This document shows positions 53,048 to 63,903 of a stretch of DNA of 64,000 bases, one piece after another (position 1 is the stretch's first letter; the number at the start of each line of letters is the position of its first letter). The DNA lies in NCBI RefSeq assembly GCF_900089585.1, contig NZ_FLRH01000004.1, forward strand, positions 1,543,001 to 1,607,000, in the 5' to 3' direction. The notes under the pieces were generated by a model, which saw only the letters and a list, made by a program, of their open reading frames with translations, did not search any database and was not told where the DNA came from. Made by a program: the position numbers and the translations under genes. The DNA is from Micromonospora sediminicola. GTDB taxonomy: Bacteria > Actinomycetota > Actinomycetes > Mycobacteriales > Micromonosporaceae.

Positions 53048-53788
53048 TCAGCGCAGCGAGGTGGCGAGCTTGCGCAGCTCCGTCTCCCCCGCGTCGCCGA
53101 CCACGATGACCGTGCGGTTCGGCTCCAGCAGGACCAGGGCCTGCTCGTTGCCGCGGGCGGTGTACCGCTGCCAGCTCAGCCCGTCGGGCAGGTCCGCGGG
53201 GCCCTGCGGCCGGCCCTCGCTCAGCTCGGCCGGCAGCAGCTTCTCCGCCGGCACGTTGCTCTCCACCAGCTGCGCGCCCCGGCCCTCGGGGGTCACGTAT
53301 CCGATCCGTAGCGTCGCGCCGTCCGCCTCGGTCCGGAAGCGGGCGTTGACCGTACGCCAGTCGTCGCCCAGCCCGGTCGGCTGGCTCACCGGGAACACGT
53401 TCGCCGCCCGGGCCTGCTCCAGCGCCGGCGCCGGGTCGACGGTGACCGGCGAGTCGCCGCCGAGGAAGCCCCGGTAGAACGCGATCAGCAGCGCGATCGG
53501 CACCAGCAGCACGAGCAGGGACAGCACCATGTCCTTCGGTGACCGCTCCGAGCGGGCCTTCTCCTTGCGGGCGGGCGGCGCGGGCCGGTCCCCGGCGACG
53601 GTCTCGGCCCGGCCGGCGTCGTCCCCCGCCAGGTCGACCAGGGCCGGCTCGCCCCGGTCGGTGGGCGTTTCGACCAGCGCCGGCTGCCCCTGCGGCGGGG
53701 TCGGGCCGGCACCCGGTCGGACCGGCGGCTGCCCCTCGGGCGGGGTCGCGTCGGTCGGCGGACGGTCGGCAGGCTGCGCGGGCTCCAC
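53048..53788 (-). CDS. DUF4245 domain membrane protein
   Basis: The 246-residue protein has a long Pro/Ala-rich cytoplasmic N-terminus, one membrane helix (about 88-108) and an extracytoplasmic DUF4245 domain (GDDWRTVNARFRTEADGATLRIGYVTP region). Function is unknown. It is divergent from glpX, matching the mycobacterial Rv1100-glpX arrangement as I recall it. GTG is the start. Confidence 0.85.
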   Translation of the reverse strand: MEPAQPADRPPTDATPPEGQPPVRPGAGPTPPQGQPALVETPTDRGEPALVDLAGDDAGRAETVAGDRPAPPARKEKARSERSPKDMVLSLLVLLVPIALLIAFYRGFLGGDSPVTVDPAPALEQARAANVFPVSQPTGLGDDWRTVNARFRTEADGATLRIGYVTPEGRGAQLVESNVPAEKLLPAELSEGRPQGPADLPDGLSWQRYTARGNEQALVLLEPNRTVIVVGDAGETELRKLATSLR

Positions 53789-53948
53789 CCGACCATTGTC
53801 GCAGCCGTCCGGGGAGCGTGATCCTGGCCTCCTCCGCCCCGCCGGGGCGGCGAACCTGAGATCGTGTGAGGATCAGCGACAAAACCGGCGGCGGCGACGG
53901 CCGCACTCCCGCCGGTCCACCCCGCAACGTCGCGAGGAGGAAGCCGCC

Positions 53949-54980
53949 ATGACAACCACCAGGACGCGGACACCCCAGGATCTCGACCGCAACCTCGCCC
54001 TCGATCTGGTCCGGGTCACCGAGGCCGCGGCCATGGCCGCCGGGCGCTGGGTCGGCCGGGGCGACAAGGAGGGCGGCGACGGCGCGGCCGTCGACGCCAT
54101 GCGCAAGCTGATCAACTCGATCCCGATGCGCGGTGTCGTGGTGATCGGTGAGGGCGAGAAGGACAACGCCCCGATGCTCTTCAACGGCGAGGAGGTCGGC
54201 GACGGGACCGGTCCCGAGGTGGATGTGGCGGTCGACCCGATCGACGGCACCACCCTGATGAGCAAGGGCATGCCGAACGCGCTGGCCGTGCTCGCGGTGG
54301 CCGAGCGCGGCGCGATGTTCGACCCGAGCGCGGTCTTCTACATGGAGAAGCTCGCGGTCGGCCCGATGTACGCCGACGTGGTCGACATCGACGCCGGGGT
54401 GGTCGAGAACATCCGCCGGATCGCCAAGGTCAAGGGCACCGACACCGCCGAGGTGACGGTCTGCGTGCTGGACCGGTCGCGCCACGACGACCTGGTGAAG
54501 CAGATCCGGCGCACCGGCGCCGGCATCCGGTTCATCTCCGACGGGGACATCGCCGGCGCGATCGCCGCCGCCCGCGGTGAGTCGGACATCGACGTCCTGA
54601 TGGGCATCGGCGGCACCCCCGAGGGCATCACCGCGGCCTGCGCGCTGAAGTGCATGGGCGGCATGATGCAGGCCAAGCTCTGGCCGAAGGACGACCAGGA
54701 GCGGGAGAAGGCGCTGGCCGCCGGGCACGACCTGGACCGGGTGCTGTTCACCGACGACCTGGTGACCGGCGACAACTGCTTCTTCGTGGCCACCGGGGTC
54801 ACCTCCGGCGACCTGCTGCGCGGCGTGCGCTACCGGGCCGGTGGGGCGTACACCCAGTCGATCGTGATGCGCTCCAAGAGCGGCACGATCCGGGTCATCG
54901 ACTCCTACCACCGCCTGGAGAAGCTCGCCCTCTACTCGTCCGTCGACTTCGACGGGCGCCCGCTGGCCGAGCAGGAGTGA
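53949..54980 (+). CDS. glpX: Fructose-1,6-bisphosphatase class II
   Basis: GlpX is the gluconeogenic fructose bisphosphatase of actinobacteria. The 343-residue protein carries the metal and phosphate motifs GEGEKDNAPM, VDPIDGTTLMSKG and the active-site region DVLMGIGGTPEG. Length is normal. GAGGAGG (53934-53940) is 8 nt before the ATG. Its stop overlaps the GTG of the transporter gene (GTGA), so expression is coupled. Confidence 0.96.
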   Translation: MTTTRTRTPQDLDRNLALDLVRVTEAAAMAAGRWVGRGDKEGGDGAAVDAMRKLINSIPMRGVVVIGEGEKDNAPMLFNGEEVGDGTGPEVDVAVDPIDGTTLMSKGMPNALAVLAVAERGAMFDPSAVFYMEKLAVGPMYADVVDIDAGVVENIRRIAKVKGTDTAEVTVCVLDRSRHDDLVKQIRRTGAGIRFISDGDIAGAIAAARGESDIDVLMGIGGTPEGITAACALKCMGGMMQAKLWPKDDQEREKALAAGHDLDRVLFTDDLVTGDNCFFVATGVTSGDLLRGVRYRAGGAYTQSIVMRSKSGTIRVIDSYHRLEKLALYSSVDFDGRPLAEQE

Positions 54981-55948
54981 GCGCGACCGGGACGGCGGCG
55001 CCGCCGACGCTGTCGACCGGTCGGCGGATCGCGGGGGTCGGTCTGGCGACCGGCTCCGGCGTCCTGGTGGCCGTGCAGTCCCGGATCAACGGCGAGTTGG
55101 GCGTACGCCTGGCCGACGGGATCGCCGCCGCGGTGGTCTCGTTCGGCCTGGGTCTGCTGATCCTGCTGGTGCTGGTCCCGGTCACGCCCGGGGGGCGGCG
55201 GGGGTTGGCCGCCCTGCGCGGCGCGCTGCGTACCGGCGCCCTGCGCCCCTGGCAGTGCCTGGGCGGGGTGTGCGGCGCGTTCCTGGTGGCGACGCAGGGA
55301 CTGACCATCGGCGCGCTCGGCGTGGCCGTGTTCACCGTCGCCGTGGTGGCCGGGCAGTCCGGTAGCAGCCTGCTGGTCGACCGGGCCGGCATCGGGCCGA
55401 CCGGCCGCCAGGCGGTCACCCCGAACCGGCTGGTCGGCGCGGTGCTCACCGTGCTGGCCGTGCTGCTGGCGGTGGGCGACCGCCTGGGCGACCCCGGCGC
55501 GTTGGCACTGGCCCTGCTGCCGCTGGCCGCCGGGATCGGCATCGCCTGGCAGCAGGCGGTGAACGGCCGGGTCCGCGCGGCGGCGGACAGCGCCATGACC
55601 GCCACGCTCGTCAACTTCGCGGTCGGCACGGTGGCGCTTCTCGCCACGTTCGCGGTGGACGTGGCGGTGCGGGGCCGGCCGGCGGGCGGTTTCCCGAGCG
55701 AGCCGTGGCTCTACGTCGGCGGCCCGATCGGCATCGTCTTCATCGCGCTGGCCGCCGCCCTCGTGCGGTTCACCGGGGTGCTGCTGCTCGGCCTGGCCAC
55801 CATCGCCGGGCAGATCGTGGGCGCGGTGCTGCTGGACGTGGTGTTGCCGACCGCCGCCTCGCACCCCGGGTTGAACACGCTGCTCGGTGCGGCGCTGACG
55901 TTGGTGGCCGTCCTGGTCGCCGCCCTCTCCCCGCCCCGCCGCGCCTAA
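54977..55948 (+). CDS. DMT-family transporter (DUF606/YdcZ type)
   Basis: The 323-residue membrane protein has about ten helices and the two-repeat layout of the DUF606/YdcZ branch of drug-metabolite transporters, including VAVQSRINGELGVRLADG and QAVNGRVRAAADSAMTATLVNF repeats. The solute is unknown. GTG at 54977 overlaps the glpX stop by 4 nt. Its TAA overlaps the TAG of the convergent epimerase-like gene. Confidence 0.84.
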   Translation: MSATGTAAPPTLSTGRRIAGVGLATGSGVLVAVQSRINGELGVRLADGIAAAVVSFGLGLLILLVLVPVTPGGRRGLAALRGALRTGALRPWQCLGGVCGAFLVATQGLTIGALGVAVFTVAVVAGQSGSSLLVDRAGIGPTGRQAVTPNRLVGAVLTVLAVLLAVGDRLGDPGALALALLPLAAGIGIAWQQAVNGRVRAAADSAMTATLVNFAVGTVALLATFAVDVAVRGRPAGGFPSEPWLYVGGPIGIVFIALAAALVRFTGVLLLGLATIAGQIVGAVLLDVVLPTAASHPGLNTLLGAALTLVAVLVAALSPPRRA

Positions 55949-56874
55949 CGCGGGGTCGGGGCGTGCAGGGTGTCGACGATCTCGTCGACGACCCGGTCCA
56001 GCGGGGTCGCCTCGATGCCGAGCGTGGCGGTGGCGGCGGTGGAGTCCAGCACGAACGGCCGGGCGAACTGGTGCGCGGTCTCCCGCAGCTCCCTGGCGAA
56101 CGGGTTGGCCACGCCGGCCAGCCAGAGCACCGGGTAGGGCATCCGGGTCAGCTTCGGCGCCGGCGCGCCGGCCCGGGCGGCCGTGCGGTCGGCCAGGTCC
56201 CGCATCGACACCGCCGGCGCGCTGGGCACGTGCCAGGCCCGACCCCAGGCCCGCGGGTCGGTCGCGGCGGCGACCAGGGTACGGGCGACGTCGGGAACGT
56301 ACGTCCAGGTGTGCGGGGCGTCCCAGTCGACGGGGAGGAACACCCGTCGCCCGGCGAGCACCCGGGGCAGCACCATCATGGCCAGCGAGGTGCCGCCGAC
56401 GCCGATGTAGTCGGAGCCGCGTACCTCGGTGACCCGGGCCCGACCGGCGCGGTGGGCGGCCAGGGCGTCGGCCCACATCCGGTTGCGGACCCGGCCCTTG
56501 ACCCCGGTGGCGGCCGGTGGCGTCGACTCGGTCATGGGCGCGTCGACCGGGCCGTACCCGTAGAGGTTGCCGACGGTGGCGAGCACCGCGCCGGTGCGCT
56601 CGGCGGTGGTGAGCAGCGCGGCGGCCAGCGGCGGCCAGTCGAGCGGCCAGCGGTGGTACGCCGGGTTGGCGCAGTTGTGGAGCGCCGCCGCGCCCTCGGT
56701 CAGCGCGGTCAGCCGGTCGGTGTCGGCGGCGTCGGCGGCCACCCGCTCGACCGCCGGGTGCTCCGGGCCGGTGCCGCGCCGGGTGACCACCCGCACCCGC
56801 TCGCCCTGGTCGACGAGGAGCCGGGCGGTGGCGGTGCCGACGGGTCCGGCGCCGACGATCACGTGCAGGGCCAT
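55945..56874 (-). CDS. NAD-dependent epimerase/dehydratase-like protein
   Basis: The 309-residue protein is an extended SDR with GAGPVGTATARLL for NAD(P) binding and a GNLYGYGP segment holding the active-site YxxxK-equivalent region in altered form. It probably acts on a nucleotide sugar or small carbonyl substrate; atypical SDRs of this kind can also be regulators. It is divergent from the TetR gene with palindromic operators between, so it is the likely TetR target. ATG follows AGAGGTGGACC. Confidence 0.82.
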   Translation of the reverse strand: MALHVIVGAGPVGTATARLLVDQGERVRVVTRRGTGPEHPAVERVAADAADTDRLTALTEGAAALHNCANPAYHRWPLDWPPLAAALLTTAERTGAVLATVGNLYGYGPVDAPMTESTPPAATGVKGRVRNRMWADALAAHRAGRARVTEVRGSDYIGVGGTSLAMMVLPRVLAGRRVFLPVDWDAPHTWTYVPDVARTLVAAATDPRAWGRAWHVPSAPAVSMRDLADRTAARAGAPAPKLTRMPYPVLWLAGVANPFARELRETAHQFARPFVLDSTAATATLGIEATPLDRVVDEIVDTLHAPTPR

Positions 56875-56910
56875 GGCAGGTCCACCTCTTCTGAAGCAGT
56901 TATCCGAATC

Positions 56911-56993
56911 GAGAGCAGCGCTCTCGAAGAAGAGCATGACGCGGATCGGCGACTCCGTCAAGAGCAGCGCTCTCGCTTTTGATTGGCGCTCTC
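56911..56993. promoter_or_regulatory. Two palindromic operators plus a half-site
   Basis: GAGAGCAGCGCTCTC (56911-56925) and AGAGCAGCGCTCTCG (56961-56975) are nearly identical palindromes about 50 bp apart; GCGCTCTC (56986-56993) is a possible half-site. They lie in the divergent gap and overlap the probable promoter of each gene, as expected of TetR-family binding sites. Confidence 0.75.
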
Positions 56994-57014
56994 ATCCGTG
57001 ACACAGTGGGAGCC

Positions 57015-57701
57015 ATGGTCGCTCCCTCGCTCCGCGCCCGGGTCCGCGCCGGGATGATCGATGAGATCAAGGCCGTCGCCCGCCGCCACCTGGCCACCGA
57101 CGGCGCGAACCTCTCCCTGCGCGCCGTCGCGCGGGACCTCGGCATGGTCTCCTCGGCGATCTACCGCTACTTCCCCAGCCGGGACGACCTGCTCACCGCG
57201 CTGATCCTGGAGGCGTACGCCGCGTTGGGCGACGCGGTCGAGACGGCCGACGCCGCCGCCGACCCGGCCGACCTGCGCGGACGCTGGCTGGCCGCCTGCC
57301 GGGCCGCCCGCACCTGGGCGCTGGCCCACCCCGCCGAGTACGCCCTGCTCTACGGCAGCCCGGTGCCCGGCTACGCGGCTCCGGACGACACGGTCGCGCC
57401 GGCCCAGCGGCCCCCGACGACACTGGTCGGCATCCTGCGCGACGGGGTGGCCTCCGGCCGGCTCGCGCCGCCCGCCGAGGACCTGCCCGAACCGTTGCGC
57501 GCCGACGTCGCCGAACTGGTCGCGCTGCTCGGGATGGACCTGCCGCCCGCGCTGCTGGCCCGCGGCATGGCCGGCTGGACCCAGCTCTTCGGGCTGATCA
57601 GCTTCGAGCTGTTCGGCCGGATCAACCGGGCCCTGCCGCACCGCGACGAGTACTTCGACCACCAGATCGGCCTGATGGCCGACCTGGTCGGCCTGCCCTG
57701 A
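57015..57701 (+). CDS. TetR/AcrR-family transcriptional regulator
   Basis: The 228-residue repressor has an N-terminal helix-turn-helix with LSLRAVARDLGMVSSAIYRYF and a C-terminal ligand domain of the WHG-like type (LAHPAEYALLYGSPVPGYAAP). It is likely to repress itself and the divergent epimerase-like gene through the palindromes at 56911-56993. ATG at 57015 has GTGGGAG upstream. Confidence 0.92.
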   Translation: MVAPSLRARVRAGMIDEIKAVARRHLATDGANLSLRAVARDLGMVSSAIYRYFPSRDDLLTALILEAYAALGDAVETADAAADPADLRGRWLAACRAARTWALAHPAEYALLYGSPVPGYAAPDDTVAPAQRPPTTLVGILRDGVASGRLAPPAEDLPEPLRADVAELVALLGMDLPPALLARGMAGWTQLFGLISFELFGRINRALPHRDEYFDHQIGLMADLVGLP

Positions 57702-57707
57702 CCCGGA

Positions 57708-59318
<1,611 letters not shown>

Positions 59319-59376
59319 CCGTCCATCGTGGTCACCGATGGTCTCGGCGCGGCCACACGACGATGAGGATCCGGCG

Positions 59377-60345
59377 TCAGGTGCCGTCGGAGGAGTGGCC
59401 GGGGAAGAGGTGCGCGGTCGGGTCGATGGCGACGGCCGCGTTGTTCACGGCGGTGGCCGCCTCGCCGAAGCCGGTGGCGATCAGCCGGACCTTGCCCGGG
59501 TATTCGGTGATGTCCCCGGCCGCGAAGACCCGGGGCAGGTTGGTGGCCATGGCGCTGCCCACCTGGATGTGCCGCCGGTCGAGCCTCAGCCCCCACTCGG
59601 CGAGCGGGCCCAGGTCGGCGGTGAAGCCGAGCGCGGCCACCACCGTGTCCACCGGCAGCGTCTCCGCCGCGCCCCCGCGCACGGTCAGCTCGGCGCCGGT
59701 GACGTGGTCCTCCCCGTAGAGCCGGCTCACCTCGGCGTTGACCACGACCCGCACCGGCAGCGCGCGGACCCGCTCGACGGTGGCGGCGTGCGCGCGGAAG
59801 CGGTCCCGCCGGTGCACCAGTGTCACCGAGCGGGCCAGCGGGGCGAGCGTGGCCGCCCAGTCGAAGGCCGAGTCGCCGCCGCCCACGATGAGCACGTGCC
59901 GGTCGGTCAGCTCGGTCGGCTGGGGCACGAAGTAGACGATCCCGCCGCCGGTGAAGCTGTCCGCGACCGGCAACGGCCGGGGTGTGAAGCTGCCCAGACC
60001 ACCGGTGACCACCACCGCGCCGCAGCGCAGCTGCTCACCGCCGGCCAGCCCGAGGACCGGCCGCCCGTCCAGGTACGAGAGCTTCTCCGCGCGTACGCCG
60101 AGCAGGTAGTCGGGGTGGAACGGCGCGGCCTGGGCGACCAGGTTCGCGACCAGCTCCCGCCCCTTGATCGCGGGAAAGCCGGCGACGTCGAGGATCAGCT
60201 TCTCCGGGTACATGGCGGTGACCTGTCCGCCCGGTTCGGGCAGCGCGTCGATCACGGCCACCGAGAGCCCGCGGAACCCGGCGTAGTAGGCGGCGAAGAG
60301 CCCGGCGGGGCCGGCCCCGATCACGGCGACATCGACCTCGCGCAT
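59377..60345 (-). CDS. Ferredoxin/flavodoxin-NADP reductase, TrxR-like
   Basis: The 322-residue flavoprotein has two nucleotide motifs (VIGAGPAGLFAAYYAG and VGGGDSAFDWA) and a C-terminal ATNLPRVFAAGDITEYPGKV block. It lacks the CxxC of thioredoxin reductase, placing it in the TrxR-like ferredoxin-NADP+ reductase branch (Bacillus YumC type). No ferredoxin gene is adjacent. GGCGGAAAG precedes the ATG. Confidence 0.86.
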   Translation of the reverse strand: MREVDVAVIGAGPAGLFAAYYAGFRGLSVAVIDALPEPGGQVTAMYPEKLILDVAGFPAIKGRELVANLVAQAAPFHPDYLLGVRAEKLSYLDGRPVLGLAGGEQLRCGAVVVTGGLGSFTPRPLPVADSFTGGGIVYFVPQPTELTDRHVLIVGGGDSAFDWAATLAPLARSVTLVHRRDRFRAHAATVERVRALPVRVVVNAEVSRLYGEDHVTGAELTVRGGAAETLPVDTVVAALGFTADLGPLAEWGLRLDRRHIQVGSAMATNLPRVFAAGDITEYPGKVRLIATGFGEAATAVNNAAVAIDPTAHLFPGHSSDGT

Positions 60346-60448
60346 GGCGTACCGTCACTTTCCGCCAGGGATCAACCGGTGCTGATGCCGACGGTAGGCG
60401 GGCGGACGGGCGCGGGCAAGCACGTCCCGCGGACGGTTCGACGCGTCG

Positions 60449-61108
60449 TCAGGGCAGCGTGACCGGGGGTGACCCGAGCCGGTCCGGCGTGCCGGTCTCG
60501 ACGCGGCGGCGGAACAGGATCGCGGCGACCACGCCGCCGAGCAGCCCGAACAGGTGCCCCTGCCAGGAGATCCGCTCGTCGGTGGGGAGGATGCCCAGCA
60601 GCTGCCAGCCGTAGAGCAGGCCGACCAGCAGCACCACGGCGAAGTTCCACCAGCTCCGCTCCACCACACCGCGGGTGAGCAGGATGCCGAGGTAGCCGAA
60701 GATCACGCCGCTCGCGCCGACCACGACCGAGTTGGGTGAACCGGTGAACCACACGCCCAGGCCGCTGACCAGGATGATCACCATGGTGGACCAGAGGAAC
60801 CGCCGGGTGCCGGCGGCCAGCACGAACGTGCCGAGCAGGATCAGCGGGATGCTGTTGCTGTAGAGGTGGTTCCAGCCGGCGTGCAGGAACGGCGAGAAGA
60901 AGACGCCGTCCAGGCCCTGGATCCGGTGCGGGATGATGCCCGCGGTGACGTCGAGGTCGAGGCGCAGGCCCACGTCGAGCGCCTCGACGAGGAATAGCAC
61001 CGGCACCACCGCGCACATGGCGACGAAGGCCCGGCCGAGCGCCGCGTAGAACGCATCGGTGCCGAACCGGTGGGGGTCGCCGCCGCGAGGGCCGTCGTGC
61101 CAGGTCAC
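60449..61108 (-). CDS. Rhomboid intramembrane serine protease
   Basis: The 219-residue membrane protease has six helices. Catalytic Ser133 is in GASGVIFG and His185 in SWQGHLFG; the helix-2 HAGWNHLYSN motif supplies oxyanion residues. Rhomboids cleave within or near membrane helices of other proteins. The GTG start has no strong ribosome-binding site. It lies downstream of the FNR-like gene in the same orientation. Confidence 0.9.
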   Translation of the reverse strand: MTWHDGPRGGDPHRFGTDAFYAALGRAFVAMCAVVPVLFLVEALDVGLRLDLDVTAGIIPHRIQGLDGVFFSPFLHAGWNHLYSNSIPLILLGTFVLAAGTRRFLWSTMVIILVSGLGVWFTGSPNSVVVGASGVIFGYLGILLTRGVVERSWWNFAVVLLVGLLYGWQLLGILPTDERISWQGHLFGLLGGVVAAILFRRRVETGTPDRLGSPPVTLP

Positions 61109-61164
61109 CTGTCAAGAGCTATCAGCAAACGCGGCCGTCCGCCACTCGAGCGGCGGAACGACGG

Positions 61165-61198
61165 CGGCGGAACGGGCGGACTCCCGCCCGTTCCGCCG
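61165..61198 (-). terminator. Hairpin after the SLT gene
   Basis: A perfect 15-bp stem (61165-61179 with 61184-61198, CGGCGGAACGGGCGG) has an ACTC loop. It lies just past the stop of the SLT-domain gene and before the rhomboid start. Confidence 0.72.
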
Positions 61199-61210
61199 TC
61201 GGTCGATCGG

Positions 61211-61900
61211 TCAGTACCAGCCCGAACTCTGCGACTTCTGCCAGGCGCCGCACGGGTTGTCGTACCGGCCCTCGATGTAGCCGAGGCCCCACTTGATCTG
61301 GGTGGCCGGGTTGGTCTTCCAGTCGTCCGCCACCGAGCCCATCTTGCTGCCCGGCAGGGCCTGCGGGATCCCGTACGCGCCGGAGCCCGCGTTGTACGCC
61401 TTGTGGTTCCAGCCGCTCTCCTTGGTCCAGAGCTTGTCCAGACAGGGGAACTGGTCGATGCCGAAGCCCTCGTCGAGCATGATGGCGCAACCGATCTTGC
61501 GGTTGCCGCTGAACTCCTCGCACGAGGCCGGGATGGGGCCGTCGTACGGCTTGGCCTTGGCCTTGGCCTCGGCCTCGGCCGCGTCCCGCTCCTTCTTGCG
61601 GTTGGCGGCGGCCGCCTCGGCCTGCTTGGCCCGCTCGGCGGCTTCCTTCGCCGCCGCGGCGGCCCGCAGCTTGGCCTGGTACTCGGCGGCCCGCTGCCGG
61701 GAGGTCGTCACACGGTGCTCGGCCTGCCGGTCGCGCTGGTAGGCGTACTCCGTCCGGTCGACCTCGAGCCCGACCTGCGCGGTCAGGCCCTGCTGCTGGG
61801 TCTGGCGATCCTCGCCCAGGTAGAAACCACCGGCGACGCCCACGGAGAGCAGCGCGACAGCGGCCGTACGGGCGCCGAACCGGCTCCACAGCCGACTCAC
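61211..61900 (-). CDS. Secreted SLT-domain protein (lytic transglycosylase type)
   Basis: The 229-residue protein has an N-terminal membrane/signal helix (about 12-30), a coiled coil rich in Ala/Lys/Glu (about 45-130), and a C-terminal SLT-like domain with WTKESGWNHKAYN, YGIPQALPGSKMG and WGLGYIEGRY. The glutamate in KESGWN is the expected catalytic acid. It should cleave peptidoglycan outside the cell. GTG at 61900 has AAGGGA about 7 nt upstream. A 312-bp untranslated region precedes it. Confidence 0.86.
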   Translation of the reverse strand: MSRLWSRFGARTAAVALLSVGVAGGFYLGEDRQTQQQGLTAQVGLEVDRTEYAYQRDRQAEHRVTTSRQRAAEYQAKLRAAAAAKEAAERAKQAEAAAANRKKERDAAEAEAKAKAKPYDGPIPASCEEFSGNRKIGCAIMLDEGFGIDQFPCLDKLWTKESGWNHKAYNAGSGAYGIPQALPGSKMGSVADDWKTNPATQIKWGLGYIEGRYDNPCGAWQKSQSSGWY

Positions 61901-62212
61901 GAAGTTTCCCTTCGTCGGGGGCAGGGACACGGCACGCCGCGCGGCCGGGTGCGGCCGGGTGCGGGTGCCGTGAGCGCCCCGACCCGACGGTCGAGGCCGA
62001 CGCGCCGGCGTCCCGTGGCTCCCGCCGTCGTGGCGGAGAAGGCTCGACGATGCTGCCGGTGCGTATGGGGCTCCGGGCCGTGTTCGGCACCGGAGTTGTC
62101 GGTGGCGCTCGATGAACACCATTGCGCAGGGTGAGGCCGGTGGGAAACCACGGACGGCAAATGTGATCTGCGCCACATCGAAAATATGGGCAAAAGCGGG
62201 CGTACCAGCGGG
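61901..62212 (-). other. Long upstream region of the SLT gene
   Basis: No gene is seen in this 312-bp gap. Nearest the start, CACGGCAC (minus strand, 61945-61972 region) can pair with GTGCCGTG to form a hairpin containing two direct GCACCCGGCC repeats. It may be a regulatory leader. Signature segments of the ydaO c-di-AMP riboswitch, common before actinobacterial cell-wall hydrolases, were not found. Confidence 0.35.
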
Positions 62213-63628
62213 TCAGCCCGGGATGTCCTCCAGCAGATCGGTGACCATCGCGGCGATCGGAGAACGCTCCGATCGGCTGAGGGTGACGTGCGCGAAGAGG
62301 GGATGCCCCTTCAGCGCCTCGATCACCGCGGTCACCCCGTCGTGCCGACCGACCCGGAGGTTGTCCCGCTGCGCCACGTCGTGGGTGAGCACCACCCGGG
62401 AACCCTGGCCGATCCGGGACAGCACGGTGAGCAGCACGCCCCGTTCCAGGGACTGCGCCTCGTCCACGATGACGAAGGCGTCGTGCAGGCTCCGGCCGCG
62501 GATGTGGGTCAACGGCAGCACCTCCAACAGCCCGCGCGAGGTGACCTCCTCCAGCACGTGCTCGTGCACCACCGCGCCCAGCGTGTCGAAGACGGCCTGG
62601 GCCCAGGGCGACATCTTCTCCGACTCCGAGCCGGGCAGGTAGCCGAGTTCCTGGCCACCGACCGCGTACAGCGGGCGGAACACGATCACCTTCTTGTGCC
62701 GGCGACGCTCCATCACCGCCTCCAGGCCCGCGCAGAGCGCCAGCGCGGACTTGCCGGTGCCGGCCCGCCCACCCAGCGACACGATCCCGATCGACTCGTC
62801 CAGCAGCAGGTCGAGCGCCACCCGCTGCTCCGCCGATCGCCCGTGCACGCCGAACGCCTCGCGGTCGCCGCGGACCAGCCGCACGGTCTTGTCCGGCAAC
62901 ACCCGGCCGAGCGCCGAGCCTCGCCCGGACTGCAGCACCAGGCCGGTGTGGCAGGGCAGGCCGGCGGCGGCGTCGACATCGAGCGCCTCGCCCGCGTACA
63001 GCCGACCGATCTCCTCTTCGGAGAGTTCCAGCTCGGCCATCCCGGTCCAGGTGGGGTCGCTGGCCTGGCCGTGCCGGTACTCGTCGGCGTGCAGGCCGAC
63101 CGAGGCCGCCTTGACCCGCAGCGGCATGTCCTTGCTGACCAGGGTCACCTCGCGCCCCTCGGCGGCGAGGTTGAGCGCCACCGAGAGGATCCGCGCGTCG
63201 TTCGACTCGTTACGGAACCCGGGCGGCAGCACCCCGTCGTCGGTGTGGTTGAGCTCCACCCGGAGCGTGCCGCCCTGGTCGTTGGCGGGCACCGGCCGGT
63301 CCAGCCGGCCGTGTCGCACGCGCAGCTCGTCCAGCATGCGCAGCGACTGGCGGGCGAACCAGCCCAGCTCCGGATGGTGCCGCTTGCCCTCCAGCTCGGA
63401 GATGACCACCAGCGGCAGCACCACCTCGTGCTCGGCGAAGCGGTGGAACGCCGCCGGGTCGGAGAGGAGGACCGAGGTGTCCAGGACGAAGGCCGGGCCG
63501 GCTGGTCGGGGCTCCTCGGCGGCGGGGACCGCCGCGGCGGCGCTGCGGCGGCCGCGGGTGGTCCGGCGGGTCGGGGCGGTCGCGGCCGGGGTCTGGTCGG
63601 CACCGGCGGGGGTACGGCGAGTGGTCAC
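62213..63628 (-). CDS. phoH: PIN-PhoH fusion ATPase (PhoH2 type)
   Basis: The 471-residue protein has a basic N-terminus, a PIN ribonuclease domain (FVLDTSVLLSDP, ending near 185) and a PhoH ATPase with Walker A GRAGTGKSALAL and Walker B AFVIVDEAQ. Mycobacterial PhoH2 with this layout unwinds and cuts RNA. The small antitoxin-like gene that precedes phoH2 in mycobacteria is not visible here. GTG start with GCGGAG upstream. The 275-bp region 63629-63903 shows no gene. Confidence 0.9.
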   Translation of the reverse strand: MTTRRTPAGADQTPAATAPTRRTTRGRRSAAAAVPAAEEPRPAGPAFVLDTSVLLSDPAAFHRFAEHEVVLPLVVISELEGKRHHPELGWFARQSLRMLDELRVRHGRLDRPVPANDQGGTLRVELNHTDDGVLPPGFRNESNDARILSVALNLAAEGREVTLVSKDMPLRVKAASVGLHADEYRHGQASDPTWTGMAELELSEEEIGRLYAGEALDVDAAAGLPCHTGLVLQSGRGSALGRVLPDKTVRLVRGDREAFGVHGRSAEQRVALDLLLDESIGIVSLGGRAGTGKSALALCAGLEAVMERRRHKKVIVFRPLYAVGGQELGYLPGSESEKMSPWAQAVFDTLGAVVHEHVLEEVTSRGLLEVLPLTHIRGRSLHDAFVIVDEAQSLERGVLLTVLSRIGQGSRVVLTHDVAQRDNLRVGRHDGVTAVIEALKGHPLFAHVTLSRSERSPIAAMVTDLLEDIPG

Positions 63629-63903
63629 AGGCCTGCTCCGCGGATGGGCACCCGGCCACCCGAGTTCCGCCTCTTCCGGCGCCCGGCGGGCACGGGGTCG
63701 GATGCGGGCCCCGTGCGCGAGTCGTCGCAGGTCCGGGCTGTCCGGCTGGCCCGGGAAAACCCCGTGCCATGCCTAGACGCTAATCGCACCGGGGCCGCGC
63801 GGCTAGGGGTGGACGTGGATCACGCCCGTCGGGGAGGTGAACGTGCCCGGAACCGGCCGGGATGCATGCCCCCTGCGCGCACCCCGGCCGGAGCTCCGTC
63901 GCC

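Noticed and set aside
61901..62212. ydaO-type c-di-AMP riboswitch before the SLT gene
   Set aside because: The location is typical, but the conserved GGGGTGAATC-like and CAGCTAACC-like segments were not found on the minus strand. A covariance-model search would settle it.
63629..63903. Antitoxin-like gene before phoH, as in mycobacteria
   Set aside because: No open frame with a plausible start and composition was found in the gap.
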